Positions 27,525-34,603 of a stretch of 64,000 nt of DNA are shown piece after piece. The notes beneath the pieces were generated by a model. The model searched no databases, had not been told where the DNA came from, and was given only the letters and a program-made list of their open reading frames with translations. The stretch lies in NCBI GenBank assembly GCA_017164015.1, contig CP071065.1, positions 6,152,091 to 6,216,090 of the forward strand, given 5' to 3'. Position numbers and translations under genes: made by a program. The DNA comes from Nostoc sp. UHCC 0702 (GTDB lineage Bacteria; Cyanobacteriota; Cyanobacteriia; Cyanobacteriales; Nostocaceae). Within the stretch, counting starts at the first letter, position 1; every line of letters starts with the position of its first letter.

Positions 27525-28064
27525 TCACAATTCAATGATGAAACTTTCTCGTAGATGAAAGTCAGCCTTTGTGCCTCGATGAGTTAATGCCCAGTAAGTC
27601 ACCTCACCGCCTATTTGTTTGATAACAGCGGTGATAGCAACCTCAAGAACTTGATTTACTGAGACGATTTTACCCAAATCGACATCTAAAGCAAGTGCAA
27701 AACTATCAGATTGATTATCGACATTAAACGGGAGTTTCCTAAAGGCTGTTTCTTCTTGCATCCCTTGACGATATCCATCAAAATGATAGACATTCCAGTC
27801 TCCGGCAGGGGAGAGGTTGAATTCCCAATATCTTGGAGAATCTTTGATACCAAGGAAGAACTCAAAACAGGTATCTTCCCACAGTTTATGCTTTCGCGCT
27901 GGTGTGTCTGATGGCGAGGTAATAACGATTTGTTTTAAGTCGCCTAAAAGCCTGTAAATGATGGCTAGTTGATGATGATGTCGGGCGATACTACCTGTTA
28001 GTTTCAAATTAGACAAAGACTCAGTAGAAGCAAAGGGTTGTAGGGAAAATGTCTGTTCGTTCAT
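27525..28064 (-). CDS. DOMON-like domain protein
   Basis: 179 residues, a beta-rich protein of the DOMON-like type found across cyanobacteria. Seen: LWEDTCFEFFLGI near residue 62, YWEFNLSPAGDWNVYHFDGYR near 79, and a C-terminal YWALTHRGTKADFHLRESF. Such folds bind haem or sugars elsewhere; no ligand residue can be named here. Its ATG overlaps the stop of the upstream kinase gene as ATGA, so the two are almost certainly co-translated. Confidence 0.75.
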   Translation of the reverse strand: MNEQTFSLQPFASTESLSNLKLTGSIARHHHQLAIIYRLLGDLKQIVITSPSDTPARKHKLWEDTCFEFFLGIKDSPRYWEFNLSPAGDWNVYHFDGYRQGMQEETAFRKLPFNVDNQSDSFALALDVDLGKIVSVNQVLEVAITAVIKQIGGEVTYWALTHRGTKADFHLRESFIIEL

Positions 28065-29185
28065 TTCATATCCTGAATAATCTTGCGAATCTGGGTTTCT
28101 TGGGATTCGATACTCTCGGTAAGCTTAAACTGCACGATCGCTCTTTCTAGGTTATGTTCTGGATGTTTAACTTTAAAATAGACATTGCCGGCTAAATAGT
28201 CAGCAAAAAACCTTAGCCCTAACTCAAAGGCAATCAAACGAATTGCATCGTACATGTATGCATAGTCATTTTCTGTGAGAAACGCCTTGGCTACGGAAAG
28301 ATAACCTTCGAGAATTCCCTGGCATAAATCAGTATCAAAATAAACATCATTCCAATCCGCAGCTTCTTCACCAGCAGGATTGCAGCCCGATCGCAAGCAA
28401 TCACCAATGTCATAATGAACCAGACCTGGCTTCACAGTATCGAGGTCTATGACGCTGACGGCTTGTTGAGTAGCAGTATCAAACATCACATTATTAATTT
28501 TGGGGTCGCCGTGCATCAGCCGCAGTGGTAGCTTACCTTCGGCTTTGGCATTTTCTAGGATATGTGCAAAGATTTGGCGATCGCTAACAAACTGCAAACA
28601 ATAATTAACTTCTGGGGATTGAGGCGGGCTAGTTTTCCCTAGAACTTCTTGGTATTGTTGCAGATAAAGCGGTGTAATATGGAATCCTACGAGAGTGTCG
28701 GCGAGTTTTTCCGGTGACAAATCGCTAATCAGATTGTGGAACATCCCCAGAGCATAACCGATTTCTTTGGCGTATGAGCGATCGCCCATAGTGTCGAAGG
28801 ACTGCGAACCTTCAATAAAGCTGATAGCCCGCCAGAATGAACCGTCTGCATCTCGCCAATGGTCTTGAGTATCCTTAGTCAACAACACGCGCGGTACTTC
28901 CCAACGACGACTGAGGGGGGTGTGTTGTAAACGATTGTGAACATGCTCAGTAAAGATACACATATTCTGCATGATCAGTTGGGGCTGGCGAAATACCTGT
29001 GTGTTAATGCGTTGCAGGACAAAATGCTGCAATTTTGAAGCATCCAGCGTTACCAGAAAAGTGTCATTAATATTACCACTGCCAAACGGTCGAACAGCCG
29101 TAACCTGACCTTGAAGCGTGAATTGGTCGGCTATTGTAACAAGATTGTCCGTAGCCTGTGTTTGAAGATTTTCTGTTATGTTCAT
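28061..29185 (-). CDS. Aminoglycoside phosphotransferase-fold small-molecule kinase
   Basis: 374 residues. Seen: the catalytic loop MHGDPKINNVMFD near residue 226 and the metal-binding VIDLDTVKPGLVHYDIGDCLR near 248, the Brenner and DFG-like motifs of the APH family. The N-lobe has GSGNINDTFLV near residue 36, as in N-acetylhexosamine and homoserine kinase branches. The likely substrate is a sugar or amino-alcohol, not an antibiotic. It is the first gene of a two-gene unit with the DOMON-like gene. Confidence 0.78.
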   Translation of the reverse strand: MNITENLQTQATDNLVTIADQFTLQGQVTAVRPFGSGNINDTFLVTLDASKLQHFVLQRINTQVFRQPQLIMQNMCIFTEHVHNRLQHTPLSRRWEVPRVLLTKDTQDHWRDADGSFWRAISFIEGSQSFDTMGDRSYAKEIGYALGMFHNLISDLSPEKLADTLVGFHITPLYLQQYQEVLGKTSPPQSPEVNYCLQFVSDRQIFAHILENAKAEGKLPLRLMHGDPKINNVMFDTATQQAVSVIDLDTVKPGLVHYDIGDCLRSGCNPAGEEAADWNDVYFDTDLCQGILEGYLSVAKAFLTENDYAYMYDAIRLIAFELGLRFFADYLAGNVYFKVKHPEHNLERAIVQFKLTESIESQETQIRKIIQDMK

Positions 29186-29403
29186 GTTTTACCTGCACTA
29201 CTCCTCACGTCATTGCACAAAGGCAATAGGAGACATAGTAACTTAAGTTTCACCTTTGGTCTGTATCAAAGTGTTGCAGGTGTTGTTGACATTAACCTCT
29301 CATTTTGAGAGAGTTTACTACAAATATTTTCTTACACATGCTGAATACGACAAAGATAAATGAAAAAATCGTCAAATTTGATGACTGATGACTGATGACT
29401 GTC

Positions 29404-29552
29404 ATATCATGTCCGGGTAATTAGTTATGTTTCCCACAGTCGTTAAACCCCACCCCCAACCCCTAAGAGTCAACGGGGAGGGGATGCAAAGCATAGCTTT
29501 GGTGGGGTGGGGTTCTTCGAGTGTCATAAGCAATAAGCAAAGGACATGATAT
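29404..29552. mobile_element. Miniature inverted-repeat element, family 1, copy 3
   Basis: 149 bp with perfect 11-base ends ATATCATGTCC and GGACATGATAT; similarity between the ends extends inward to about 27 bases. The core is the reverse complement of the copy at 12343-12489, nearly identical over about 110 bases. The rest of the 428-base gap (29186-29613) contains short GACTGAT repeats and nothing else recognisable. Confidence 0.85.
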
Positions 29553-29613
29553 CATCAGTAAACACAATTAGATATGCAATCTTTATGTGTAACAACTTAT
29601 CATATAGGCTAAA

Positions 29614-30204
29614 TTACTGACCAACAGCACCCAAAGAAAAAATCCGACTCAAGTTTAATAAACTATCTTCAAACCCAGGAATTTCTACTAACTGATGTAA
29701 TAAATAAATCTGTTTGCTGAGATAGTTAAATTCACCTTGAGCATTTTGATAAGGCTGACTATAGCGCTCTAGTTGACGTGCATTTAAGTCTACAATCCAA
29801 TAATTATAAATTCCCGCTTCTGCGTACATTTCTAACTTTTTTGTTTGGTCATAAATCAATGTAGAATCGGAAATTTCTATCACAAGCAAAATATCTTCTG
29901 GATAGGGATGATGAACCAGATAATCTTCATCTAAGCCGCGTGCGATCACCACATCTGGTTCAGGTTCACTTGCATTTGGTAGGGTAATTGGATCTTGTCC
30001 CCTAATGACTGCGCGGTCGCCTAAAAGTCGATCCAATTGACGACACAAGATAGAACCACAGACTGTATGAGGAGTCCCTTTTGCTACCATTTGGATCAAT
30101 TCCCCGCGAATCAATTCAATGCGATCGCTCTGTTTGAGAAATCCCAGTGCAATCAATTGATGATATTCTTCAATGGTGAATCGCTTTGGTGTGACAACGT
30201 TCAT
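29614..30204 (-). CDS. Uma2-family (DUF820) PD-(D/E)xK nuclease-like protein
   Basis: About 196 residues from ATG 30204; the longer frame begins in upstream DNA. Seen: FTIEEYHQLIALGFL near the start, ELIRGELIQM, SEPEPDVVIARG near residue 90, LLVIEISDSTLIYDQTKKLEMYAEAGI near 115-140, and YWIVDLNARQLERY. The D, E and K residues of the nuclease-like core are all present. Uma2 genes are highly multiplied in filamentous cyanobacteria and their function is unsettled. It is divergent from xisH, with 93 bases between the starts. Confidence 0.85.
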   Translation of the reverse strand: MNVVTPKRFTIEEYHQLIALGFLKQSDRIELIRGELIQMVAKGTPHTVCGSILCRQLDRLLGDRAVIRGQDPITLPNASEPEPDVVIARGLDEDYLVHHPYPEDILLVIEISDSTLIYDQTKKLEMYAEAGIYNYWIVDLNARQLERYSQPYQNAQGEFNYLSKQIYLLHQLVEIPGFEDSLLNLSRIFSLGAVGQ

Positions 30205-30297
30205 AGAACATGCACCAGATGGGAATGGTTTTATTTTAACTGGACTCAAGGGACAATCAAAGTGATTTACAATCGAGTTAACCAGTGGTGAACAGAG

Positions 30298-30717
30298 ATG
30301 TCAGCCAAAGACCGATTCCATGAGGCAGTCAAAAAAGGCCTTCAGAAAGAGCAGTGGGTGATTACACATGACCCTTTAAGGATTGAGTTTGGAAAGGAGG
30401 ATGAAGTTAGAATTGACTTAGGTGCAGAACGGCTGTTAGCAGCCGAAAAAGCTGGAGAAAAAATTGCGGTAGAAGTTAAAAGTTTTTTGAGTGACTCAGC
30501 ATTGTTTGATTTTTATATGGCGCTGGGTCAATTTTTGAATTACCGTTTAGTTTTAGAAGTCACTCAAAAGGAACGAATTTTATATTTAGCCGTACCAATT
30601 GCCACCTATGAATCGTTTTTTCAACGTGATTTACCTCAAGCATCAGTACGGCAATATCAAGTAAAGCTGATTGTGTACAATCCAGTGGATGAGGTAATAG
30701 TCAAATGGATAAATTAG
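30298..30717 (+). CDS. xisH: XisH-family protein
   Basis: 139 residues, full length for the family. Seen: AKDRFHEAVKKGLQKEQWVITHDP at the start, RIDLGAERLLAAEK, IAVEVKSFLSDSALFDFYMALGQF and VYNPVDEVIVKWI at the end. The E-V-K centre resembles a PD-(D/E)xK nuclease core. XisH and XisI were named as factors controlling excision of the fdxN element in Anabaena, but pairs without a linked recombinase are common, as here. Overlaps xisI by 13 bases. Confidence 0.9.
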   Translation: MSAKDRFHEAVKKGLQKEQWVITHDPLRIEFGKEDEVRIDLGAERLLAAEKAGEKIAVEVKSFLSDSALFDFYMALGQFLNYRLVLEVTQKERILYLAVPIATYESFFQRDLPQASVRQYQVKLIVYNPVDEVIVKWIN

Positions 30718-31040
30718 CCTTTTATCGTCAGTGTATTCAAGAACTGTTGACCCAATACAGCAAAAGTACACCCATAAATGGGGAAATTGAAGTACAAACA
30801 ATTTTTGATACAGAAAATGACCATTATCAAATTGTTGATTTGGGGTGGGATAAACATCGCCGCATCTACAATTGTGTAATGCATTTAGACATTAAAGATG
30901 GTAAAATATGGATTCAACGCAATCAAACTGATAAGTTGCTAGCAAATGAATTGCTAGCAATGGGTGTACCAAAAAAAGATATTGTATTCGGTTTACAGCC
31001 CATCTATGCAAGAGAATGTACGGGGTTTGGTGTGGCTTAA
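30705..31040 (+). CDS. xisI: XisI-family protein
   Basis: 111 residues, full length. Seen: MDKLAFYRQCIQELLTQY, the centre DLGWDKHRRIYNCVMHLDIKDGKIWIQ and the closing KKDIVFGLQPIYARECTGFGVA, all typical. The start ATG lies inside the last codons of xisH, so the pair is translationally coupled and probably forms a complex. No xisF recombinase or attachment site is seen nearby. Confidence 0.9.
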   Translation: MDKLAFYRQCIQELLTQYSKSTPINGEIEVQTIFDTENDHYQIVDLGWDKHRRIYNCVMHLDIKDGKIWIQRNQTDKLLANELLAMGVPKKDIVFGLQPIYARECTGFGVA

Positions 31041-31079
31041 GGATACCAAATATTGAGTAATTAGAATATAGAGCTAAGT

Positions 31080-31153
31080 AGGTCGGCGCGAATAAAGTTA
31101 AAGCTTCGACTTCGCTCAGCTTTAACATCGAGCGAAGCCGAAATGTTAACTAG
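31080..31153. repeat. Hairpin-forming intergenic repeat
   Basis: GTTAAAGC pairs with GCTTTAAC around a TTCGACTTCGCTC loop, and that loop can alternatively pair with the following GAGCGAAGCCGAA. It is a dispersed palindromic repeat type, placed just after xisI; it might slow or stop transcription but has no T-run. Confidence 0.5.
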
Positions 31154-31238
31154 TGAGGGTCGTCAGTTGTCAGTAGTAAGGGTTTCAGGCATATTTACGT
31201 TTCGTAACCTAGTCATGTTTATTTTCACCCACCTACTT

Positions 31239-31418
31239 ATATCATGTCCGTTTAAACACTTATGATATCTGTGGAGGTCGGTAATTGGGAACTTGTACTC
31301 TCGCAAGCCGAAGTATTGGTAATTGGTAATTGGTTTTGAGTATTACCTATTACCCATTACCTATTACCTATTACCAAGCAAACCGACTATATCGTAAGTA
31401 ATTAGCCGAACTTGATAT
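31239..31418. mobile_element. Miniature inverted-repeat element related to family 1
   Basis: 180 bp. The ends 31239-31268 and 31389-31418 form imperfect inverted repeats of about 30 bases, starting ATATCATGTCCG and, on the other strand, ATATCAAGTTCG, with a shared ACTTAYGATAT inner part. The core differs from the other family 1 copies and holds TAATTGG/CCATTACC tandem units facing each other. It ends 10 bases before the next gene's stop codon. Confidence 0.65.
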
Positions 31419-31427
31419 TATATTGAT

Positions 31428-32609
31428 TTACTGAGACTGGCAACTCAACGCCTCAAATTGCTGCCAGCAAAGATACAGGGCACGGGGTACATGAAAACAA
31501 CCTTTCCATTTGCCGCCTTTGAGATTTAACAGCACTTCTCCACGACGGTTGAGGTAGCCAAACCACTCACCATAGTCGCGATCGCTAAAGTGTGACCAAG
31601 CGTAATCATGCATCTTTTGATACCATTCCCAGCACTCGTTACGCCCTGTCAGACGATAGCCCATTGCCAATGCAACCAAAGACTCTAAATGCACCCACCA
31701 CAGTTTTTGATCCCATTCGAGTTGTTGCGGGGGATGATTATCTGCATCCATAAAATAATACAACCCGCCATATTCACTATCCCAAGCAAAATTGAGGATA
31801 TTTAGCACTACATCAACGGCTTGATTAATCGTTTTGCGATCGCTTTTACGGTTAGCGATGTCCATAATAAACCACATCGCTTCGATACCATGACCAGGAT
31901 TAATTAACCTGCCATCAAAACAATCAATGTGCGAACCGTAGAGGCCAACATTTTCATACATCAGTCCCCGTTCCTGGTCGAGAAAATCATTCATCACTTC
32001 TTCAACAGTGGCAGTCAGGACGTTTTCAAGGGTTTCACTGGGTAACAGCCACTCCATTTCTAGTGTCAGGTTCGCCAAAATCATCGGCACTGCCAAAGCT
32101 TTCATAGGACGCGTACCGGGATAAATCTTGTTATATTTACCCTTTGGGTTATCCTTGCGGCGCAAAACGTTGTTGTAAGCTTGCATCGCCACATCCTTAG
32201 CCCATTCTTCACCAGAAGCAAGGGCGTATTGACTAAATGCCATCGCCGCAAAGCAATCAGAAAAGATATTGTAAGGCTGAACCAGTGGCTTACCTTCACA
32301 AGTTAGCGCAAAGTACCAGTTGCCATCATCATCTCTGCCATGTTGGGCGAGAAAATTAGCCCCATTGCTAGCAATTTTCAACCAATTTTCTCGTTTTTCT
32401 AACTGGTTGCAAAGCATAGAAAAAGTCCACACCTGACGGTTTTGCAGCCAAATAAATTTATCTGTGTCATAAATCTTACCCTCGCGGTCAAGACAAGTGA
32501 AGTAGCCGCCTTGCTGCCAGTCGAGTGAGTGTTTTTCCCAAAATGGCAGTACATCATCTAAGAGGGCGTTTTTGTAAAGTTCCGCCAGCGCTTTGAAATC
32601 CTGCCCCAT
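31428..32609 (-). CDS. AGE-family N-acylglucosamine 2-epimerase-like protein
   Basis: 393 residues forming a predicted (alpha/alpha)6 barrel. Seen: FWEKHSLDWQQGGYFTCLDREGK near the start, WLQNRQVWTFSML near residue 54, NPGHGIEAMWFIMD near 237, WWVHLESLVALAMGYRLTG near 308 and KGCFHVPRALYLC near the end. These carry the catalytic histidines and the RHVPRAL-like close of the family. AGE enzymes interconvert GlcNAc/ManNAc or mannose/glucose-type sugars. It stands alone; substrate not determined. Confidence 0.87.
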   Translation of the reverse strand: MGQDFKALAELYKNALLDDVLPFWEKHSLDWQQGGYFTCLDREGKIYDTDKFIWLQNRQVWTFSMLCNQLEKRENWLKIASNGANFLAQHGRDDDGNWYFALTCEGKPLVQPYNIFSDCFAAMAFSQYALASGEEWAKDVAMQAYNNVLRRKDNPKGKYNKIYPGTRPMKALAVPMILANLTLEMEWLLPSETLENVLTATVEEVMNDFLDQERGLMYENVGLYGSHIDCFDGRLINPGHGIEAMWFIMDIANRKSDRKTINQAVDVVLNILNFAWDSEYGGLYYFMDADNHPPQQLEWDQKLWWVHLESLVALAMGYRLTGRNECWEWYQKMHDYAWSHFSDRDYGEWFGYLNRRGEVLLNLKGGKWKGCFHVPRALYLCWQQFEALSCQSQ

Positions 32610-32990
32610 AACTTTTTCCCCTTTTGTGCCAAAACTAATAGGACTTACGCAACTGGCATACTAAATAAAGGTTAGGGTTGTCAACAGTCCACAGTCAATA
32701 GTTTTCATATCTGACGAAGATGCAGCCCGCCGCAGGCATCGCTAAAAGTTGTCCTTTGCACCATTACCTCGAACATGGAGCGATGGGGCCAGATTCCTAC
32801 TAAATATAGATGTATTTGCAAAAAGTCTATGGCAATTTTGAGATAAGTTTCCATTAACTCAGCTTTTGATTTTCAGAGAAGTTTCTACTTTTGTTATTGG
32901 GTATTTTTTTGAACCACAATGTGTAAATGTTATTTACCCATCGCTCACCTTTAGTCTCAAGAGCAGAGAATTAGAGTAGGTAATAGAAAA
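32610..32990. other. Intergenic region without recognised feature
   Basis: 381 bases between divergent genes. It contains TAGGACTTACGCAACTGG at 32639, a word often seen at ends of cyanobacterial insertion elements, but I found no partner repeat. The last part is AT-rich and probably holds the promoter of the next glycosyltransferase. Confidence 0.4.
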
Positions 32991-34283
32991 ATGGTTTTGC
33001 CTCTGTTGATAAACACTTGTGATCCAAAAGCAGAAGGAGGAGCAGGAGATGCACGTGCAGCTTATAGACTACATCAGGGATTACTTAGGTTGGGAATTAA
33101 TTCCCAGATGTTAGTTCAAAATAAGAAAATTGACGATCAAACTGTCATCAGTTACCCCAACAAATTAGGTCAAATAATATCGAAACTTCGTCCGAGTTTG
33201 GATGCTTTACCGCTAAAATTTTATGGGCATAGCAAACAAAATCCTATATACATGCGCTTACAGTGGCTCCCCAATAACATTACCTCGCAGATCGCTACTC
33301 TGAATCCAGACATTATTAATCTGCATTGGATATGTGACGGATTTGTGCCAATTGAAGCTCTGGCAAAATTTAATAAGCCTATTGTTTGGACATTCCATGA
33401 TTTGTGGGCATTCACTGGGGGATGCTGCTATAACAAAGAGTGCGATCGCTATACAAAATCCTGTGGAAATTGTCCTATACTCGGTAGTAACCAAGCTTCT
33501 GATTTATCAAGTTGGGTTTGGAGACGCAAAGCTAAAGCATGGCAAAATCTCAAACTGACGATTGTCACCCCTAGTAAGTGGCTTGCTGAATGTGCTAAAT
33601 CTAGTTCACTATTTCAAAATACTCCCATTAAAGTTATTCCCTACGGGTTAGATCTTGACAGATATAAACCAATTGAGCAGCAAACAGCAAGAAAGATACT
33701 TAACCTACCACAAAATAAGCAACTAATTTTATTCGGAGCAATTAGCGCAACTAGCAATCAGAGAAAAGGATTTCATTTGCTACAACCAGCCTTACAAAAG
33801 TTAAGCCAAGCTGGCTGGAAAGACAAGATAGAACTGATTGTTTTCGGTGCATCTCAACCTGAAAATCCAACTGAGTTTGGTTTTCAGGCTCACTATTTAG
33901 GTAAATTGAACGATGATATCTCACTGGCACTAGTCTATTGTGCGGCAGATGTTTTTGTAGCACCTTCTATTCAAGATAACTTGCCAAATACTGTGTTAGA
34001 GGCGATCGCTTGTGGTACACCATGCGTTACCTTCAACATTGGCGGTATGCCCGACATGATTGAACATCAAAAAAATGGCTATTTAGCTCAACCTTATCAA
34101 ATTGAAGATTTGGCTCAAGGAATTGCCTGGGTAATAGAGAACAAGGAGCGGTATAAAAAGCTCTGCGATCGCGCTCGTGAGAAAGCCGAACAAGAATTTA
34201 ATTTGGAACTAGCTGCACGTTCTTACTTGTCTGTCTATGAAGAAGCACGCACGCAATACAGTTCACTGATGACTGATGACTGA
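32991..34283 (+). CDS. Family 4 glycosyltransferase
   Basis: 430 residues. Seen: GGAGDARAAYRLHQGL near residue 17, INLHWICDGFVPIEAL and VWTFHDLWAFTGGC near 105-145, a four-cysteine patch (GGCCYNKECDRYTKSCGNC) typical of a WcaC-like branch, and QDNLPNTVLEAIACGTPCV near 328. Full length. It is not part of the HEP run but may add to exopolysaccharide or cell-surface glycan synthesis with the two transferases at 37.8-40.3 kb. Confidence 0.85.
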   Translation: MVLPLLINTCDPKAEGGAGDARAAYRLHQGLLRLGINSQMLVQNKKIDDQTVISYPNKLGQIISKLRPSLDALPLKFYGHSKQNPIYMRLQWLPNNITSQIATLNPDIINLHWICDGFVPIEALAKFNKPIVWTFHDLWAFTGGCCYNKECDRYTKSCGNCPILGSNQASDLSSWVWRRKAKAWQNLKLTIVTPSKWLAECAKSSSLFQNTPIKVIPYGLDLDRYKPIEQQTARKILNLPQNKQLILFGAISATSNQRKGFHLLQPALQKLSQAGWKDKIELIVFGASQPENPTEFGFQAHYLGKLNDDISLALVYCAADVFVAPSIQDNLPNTVLEAIACGTPCVTFNIGGMPDMIEHQKNGYLAQPYQIEDLAQGIAWVIENKERYKKLCDRAREKAEQEFNLELAARSYLSVYEEARTQYSSLMTDD

Positions 34284-34376
34284 TGGCTGTTGACTGATGA
34301 CTGATGACTGTTGACTGATGGCTGTTGACTGATGACTGATGGCTGTTGACTGATGGCTGTTGACTGATGACTGTGA
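34262..34376. repeat. GACTGATGACTGATGGCTGTT tandem repeat
   Basis: More than ten units of 7 to 10 bases built on GACTGAT, GGCTGTT and GACTGTT. The array begins at the stop codon of the glycosyltransferase gene; the last codon and stop (GACTGA) are read from repeat units. A shorter version lies at 57601-57616 and 29380-29400. Confidence 0.85.
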
Positions 34377-34436
34377 ACAGTGGAATATTTTTTTACTTGG
34401 AAGTCTCTTAGTTAAGGCTAAAAACTAAAACTGATG

Positions 34437-34603
34437 TAGGTTGGGTGAAGCGAAGCCCAACCCAACAAAATCCTCACACTGTTGGGTTACGCGACAGCGT
34501 AACCAACCTACTTTTTTAGCAGCCCCCCCCCAGTCCCCAGTCCCTAATCCCCAGTCCCCAGTCCCCAGTCCCCAGTCCCCAATCCCTAATCCCCAGTCCC
34601 TTT
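34437..34603. repeat. Palindromic repeat followed by CCCCAGTC array
   Basis: GTAGGTTGGGT and its complement CAACCTAC enclose an inner GTTGGGTTACGCGACAGCGTAACC hairpin (34437-34513), a common Nostoc intergenic palindrome. It is followed by CCCCAGTC/CCCTAATC units to 34603. The stop codon of the minus-strand gene is part of this array. Confidence 0.7.

Noticed and set aside
29404..31418. An excision element like the fdxN element
   Set aside because: No recombinase gene and no direct attachment repeats are seen; only small elements with inverted ends flank the xisHI module.
34262..34376. Possible CRISPR-like array
   Set aside because: Units are 7-10 bases without spacers; this is a simple tandem repeat. 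No cas genes occur in the window.
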